From Paenibacillus sp. IHBB 10380 (lineage in GTDB: Bacteria > Bacillota > Bacilli > Paenibacillales > Paenibacillaceae), in contig NZ_CP010976.1 of the NCBI RefSeq assembly GCF_000949425.1, positions 4,154,001 to 4,218,000 of the forward strand: a stretch of DNA of 64,000 nucleotides. Direction: 5' to 3'. This document shows, one piece after another, positions 62,829-64,000 of this stretch (positions are counted from its first letter, which is position 1; the number at the start of each line of letters is the position of its first letter). The position numbers and the translations under genes were made by a program. The notes below the pieces were generated by a model, which did not search any database, was not told the origin of the DNA, and saw only the letters and a list, made by a program, of their open reading frames with translations.

Positions 62829-64000
62829 TTATTTCCGTTCGAATTCCGCAATCATCTCTTTGATCACATCATCCGACGAGCGATCGACAAGCCAAGTCTG
62901 ACCGAACATCTGAAAAACCTTGATGACCGGGAAATCGCCCCAGAAGCCGATAAACACATCATCCAATACCACTTGCTCGGCAACATGCTTGTTCATTTCC
63001 GCGAGGCAGTTCTCGAAGATGGCTCTTGCCCTCGGTTCACTAATCCAGTCATTAACCAGACTGAATTTGTGGAAGGAGACAGGCTCCTGACCGAAGTCGC
63101 AATAGATACGCTCACGCAGACGGATGTCCCTGGAAGAGCTGCCGGCAGCAATTTGGAAGTATCCGGTCTCAGCAACCCATTTGTTATACTTTGTGTTGTA
63201 GTAAGCAAAATCGCGTTCCTCCAGCATAAAAGTAACCTGCTGCTTCTCGCTAGGTGCGAGCGCAACCTTCGCAAACGCCTTAAGCTCCTTCTGCGGACGA
63301 ATCCACTTGCATTCCTCATCATGGACATAGAGCTGCACAACCTCTTTACCGGACATTGGTCCGGTATTCTCCACGGTCAAAGTTACATTCATTTTTCCAT
63401 CTTCCTGGACAGCCTTCAGGTCGGAATAGGCAAAAGTCGTATACGACAATCCATATCCGAACGGGAATTGAGGCGCCAACTCCTTGCGGTCATAGTAACG
63501 GTAACCGATAAAGAGCCCCTCGCGATAATAGAGCTTGCCGTTCTCGCCGCGAATCCGCATATGCGACGGGTTGTCGGACAGCTTAACAGGGAAGGTCTCC
63601 GACAATTTACCAGACGGATTGACTCGCCCGAACAGAATATCGGCAATTGCCCGTCCGCTGCCTTGCCCTGTAAGCCAAGAATGAAGGACTCCTGGTACGT
63701 ATTGAACCCAAGGATGCATGGCAAGCGCCGATCCGCTGCTGGTCACGACAATGCAATGCGATTGAACTTCAGTCACCGCCTTGATCAGCTTCTGCTGATG
63801 CAGAGGCAGCTCGATCGTCTCCAAATCATGCATTTCCGATTCAACATACTCCGGTTGACCGACGAACAGCACAACCACATCTGCGGATGCCGCAAGCTCT
63901 ACGCTCTCCTGGATCATTTGTTCATCGACGCTGTCATCCTGCGGATAACCTTCGGCATAGATCATGTCCACCTTATCGCTTACGATGCTCTTCATTTCAT
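62829..64000 (-). CDS. Glycoside hydrolase family 3, C-terminal part (N-terminus beyond right edge)
   Basis: At least 390 residues. GH3 C-terminal domain with VVVLFVGQPEYVESEMHD (acid/base region) and LADILFGRVNPSGKLSETFP, then a fibronectin-III-like domain (LTVENTGPMSGKEVVQLYV). The frame stays open at 64000, so the nucleophile domain is missing. Beta-glucosidase or N-acetylglucosaminidase-type activity; substrate not deducible. GC-richer than the neighbour at 61 kb. Confidence 0.9.
   Translation of the reverse strand, partial: EMKSIVSDKVDMIYAEGYPQDDSVDEQMIQESVELAASADVVVLFVGQPEYVESEMHDLETIELPLHQQKLIKAVTEVQSHCIVVTSSGSALAMHPWVQYVPGVLHSWLTGQGSGRAIADILFGRVNPSGKLSETFPVKLSDNPSHMRIRGENGKLYYREGLFIGYRYYDRKELAPQFPFGYGLSYTTFAYSDLKAVQEDGKMNVTLTVENTGPMSGKEVVQLYVHDEECKWIRPQKELKAFAKVALAPSEKQQVTFMLEERDFAYYNTKYNKWVAETGYFQIAAGSSSRDIRLRERIYCDFGQEPVSFHKFSLVNDWISEPRARAIFENCLAEMNKHVAEQVVLDDVFIGFWGDFPVIKVFQMFGQTWLVDRSSDDVIKEMIAEFERK

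Overview
The window looks like chromosomal DNA of a low-GC Firmicute, most likely Paenibacillus or a close relative. The grounds are strong GGAGG-type ribosome sites, frequent GTG/TTG starts, a yceC-F-like tellurium/stress operon, a 7TM-DISM hybrid kinase with a REC-BTAD regulator, a relic of a copper-amine-oxidase-N domain, and many sigma-A/ECF style promoters. Most genes lie on the minus strand. No rRNA, tRNA or CRISPR array was seen.

Layout. (1) 1-7.6 kb: a Ter stress operon. It holds terB, four TerD-family proteins (one a two-domain fusion), TerC, and the start of the Ter-linked biosynthetic module (citrate-lyase-like lyase, PRTase-TRSP protein, StiP cut by the left edge). A near-perfect ECF (SigW-type) promoter precedes the first terD. 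(2) 7.9-8.6 kb: cutC. (3) 8.9-27.3 kb: a long co-directional run that looks like an unfamiliar small-molecule biosynthetic cluster. It has two free-standing carrier proteins, a SagB-SagB-adenylation fusion, a flavin-dependent halogenase-like enzyme, three BtrH-like papain-fold proteins, an aminotransferase, a class II aldolase, a beta-propeller protein, an MFS exporter, a cation/proton antiporter and several tailing enzymes. There is no condensation, KS or thioesterase domain. This is the best candidate for an undescribed system. (4) 27.3-28.0 kb: a graveyard that appears to be a shrunken duplicate of the 43.8-46.7 kb segment.

(5) 28.0-40.9 kb: a surface-adhesion and signalling locus. It holds a GGDEF cyclase, a double-kinase hybrid sensor, a 1591-residue LPXTG adhesin, a sortase, a REC-BTAD regulator, and a secreted transglutaminase-like protein preceded by two tandem c-di-GMP-I riboswitches. 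(6) 40.9-53 kb: small metabolic and regulatory genes (GNATs, SDR, AKR with HxlR, HADs, YdcZ pair with a Crp/Fnr regulator, MerR, frameshifted ada, ICL/PEPM). These are mixed with relics of an IS4-type transposase, Tn7-like tnsA genes, an S66 peptidase and a copper-amine-oxidase-N domain. (7) 53.2-55.2 kb: a DeoR regulator with nagA. (8) 55.3-59.6 kb: a visibly GC-richer block (esterase, LLM flavin oxidoreductase, MFS) diverging from a TetR gene. (9) 59.8-64 kb: an XRE-cupin regulator diverging from a LysE exporter, an alpha/beta hydrolase, and a GH3 glycosidase cut by the right edge.

How parts may work together (inference): an acid or amino acid could be activated by the adenylation domain, held on a carrier protein, oxidised and possibly halogenated, then passed to an acceptor by the BtrH-like proteins and exported by the MFS protein. 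In the adhesion locus, c-di-GMP made by a GGDEF enzyme could act on the tandem riboswitches, while the hybrid kinase and REC-BTAD regulator flank, and may control, the adhesin-sortase pair.
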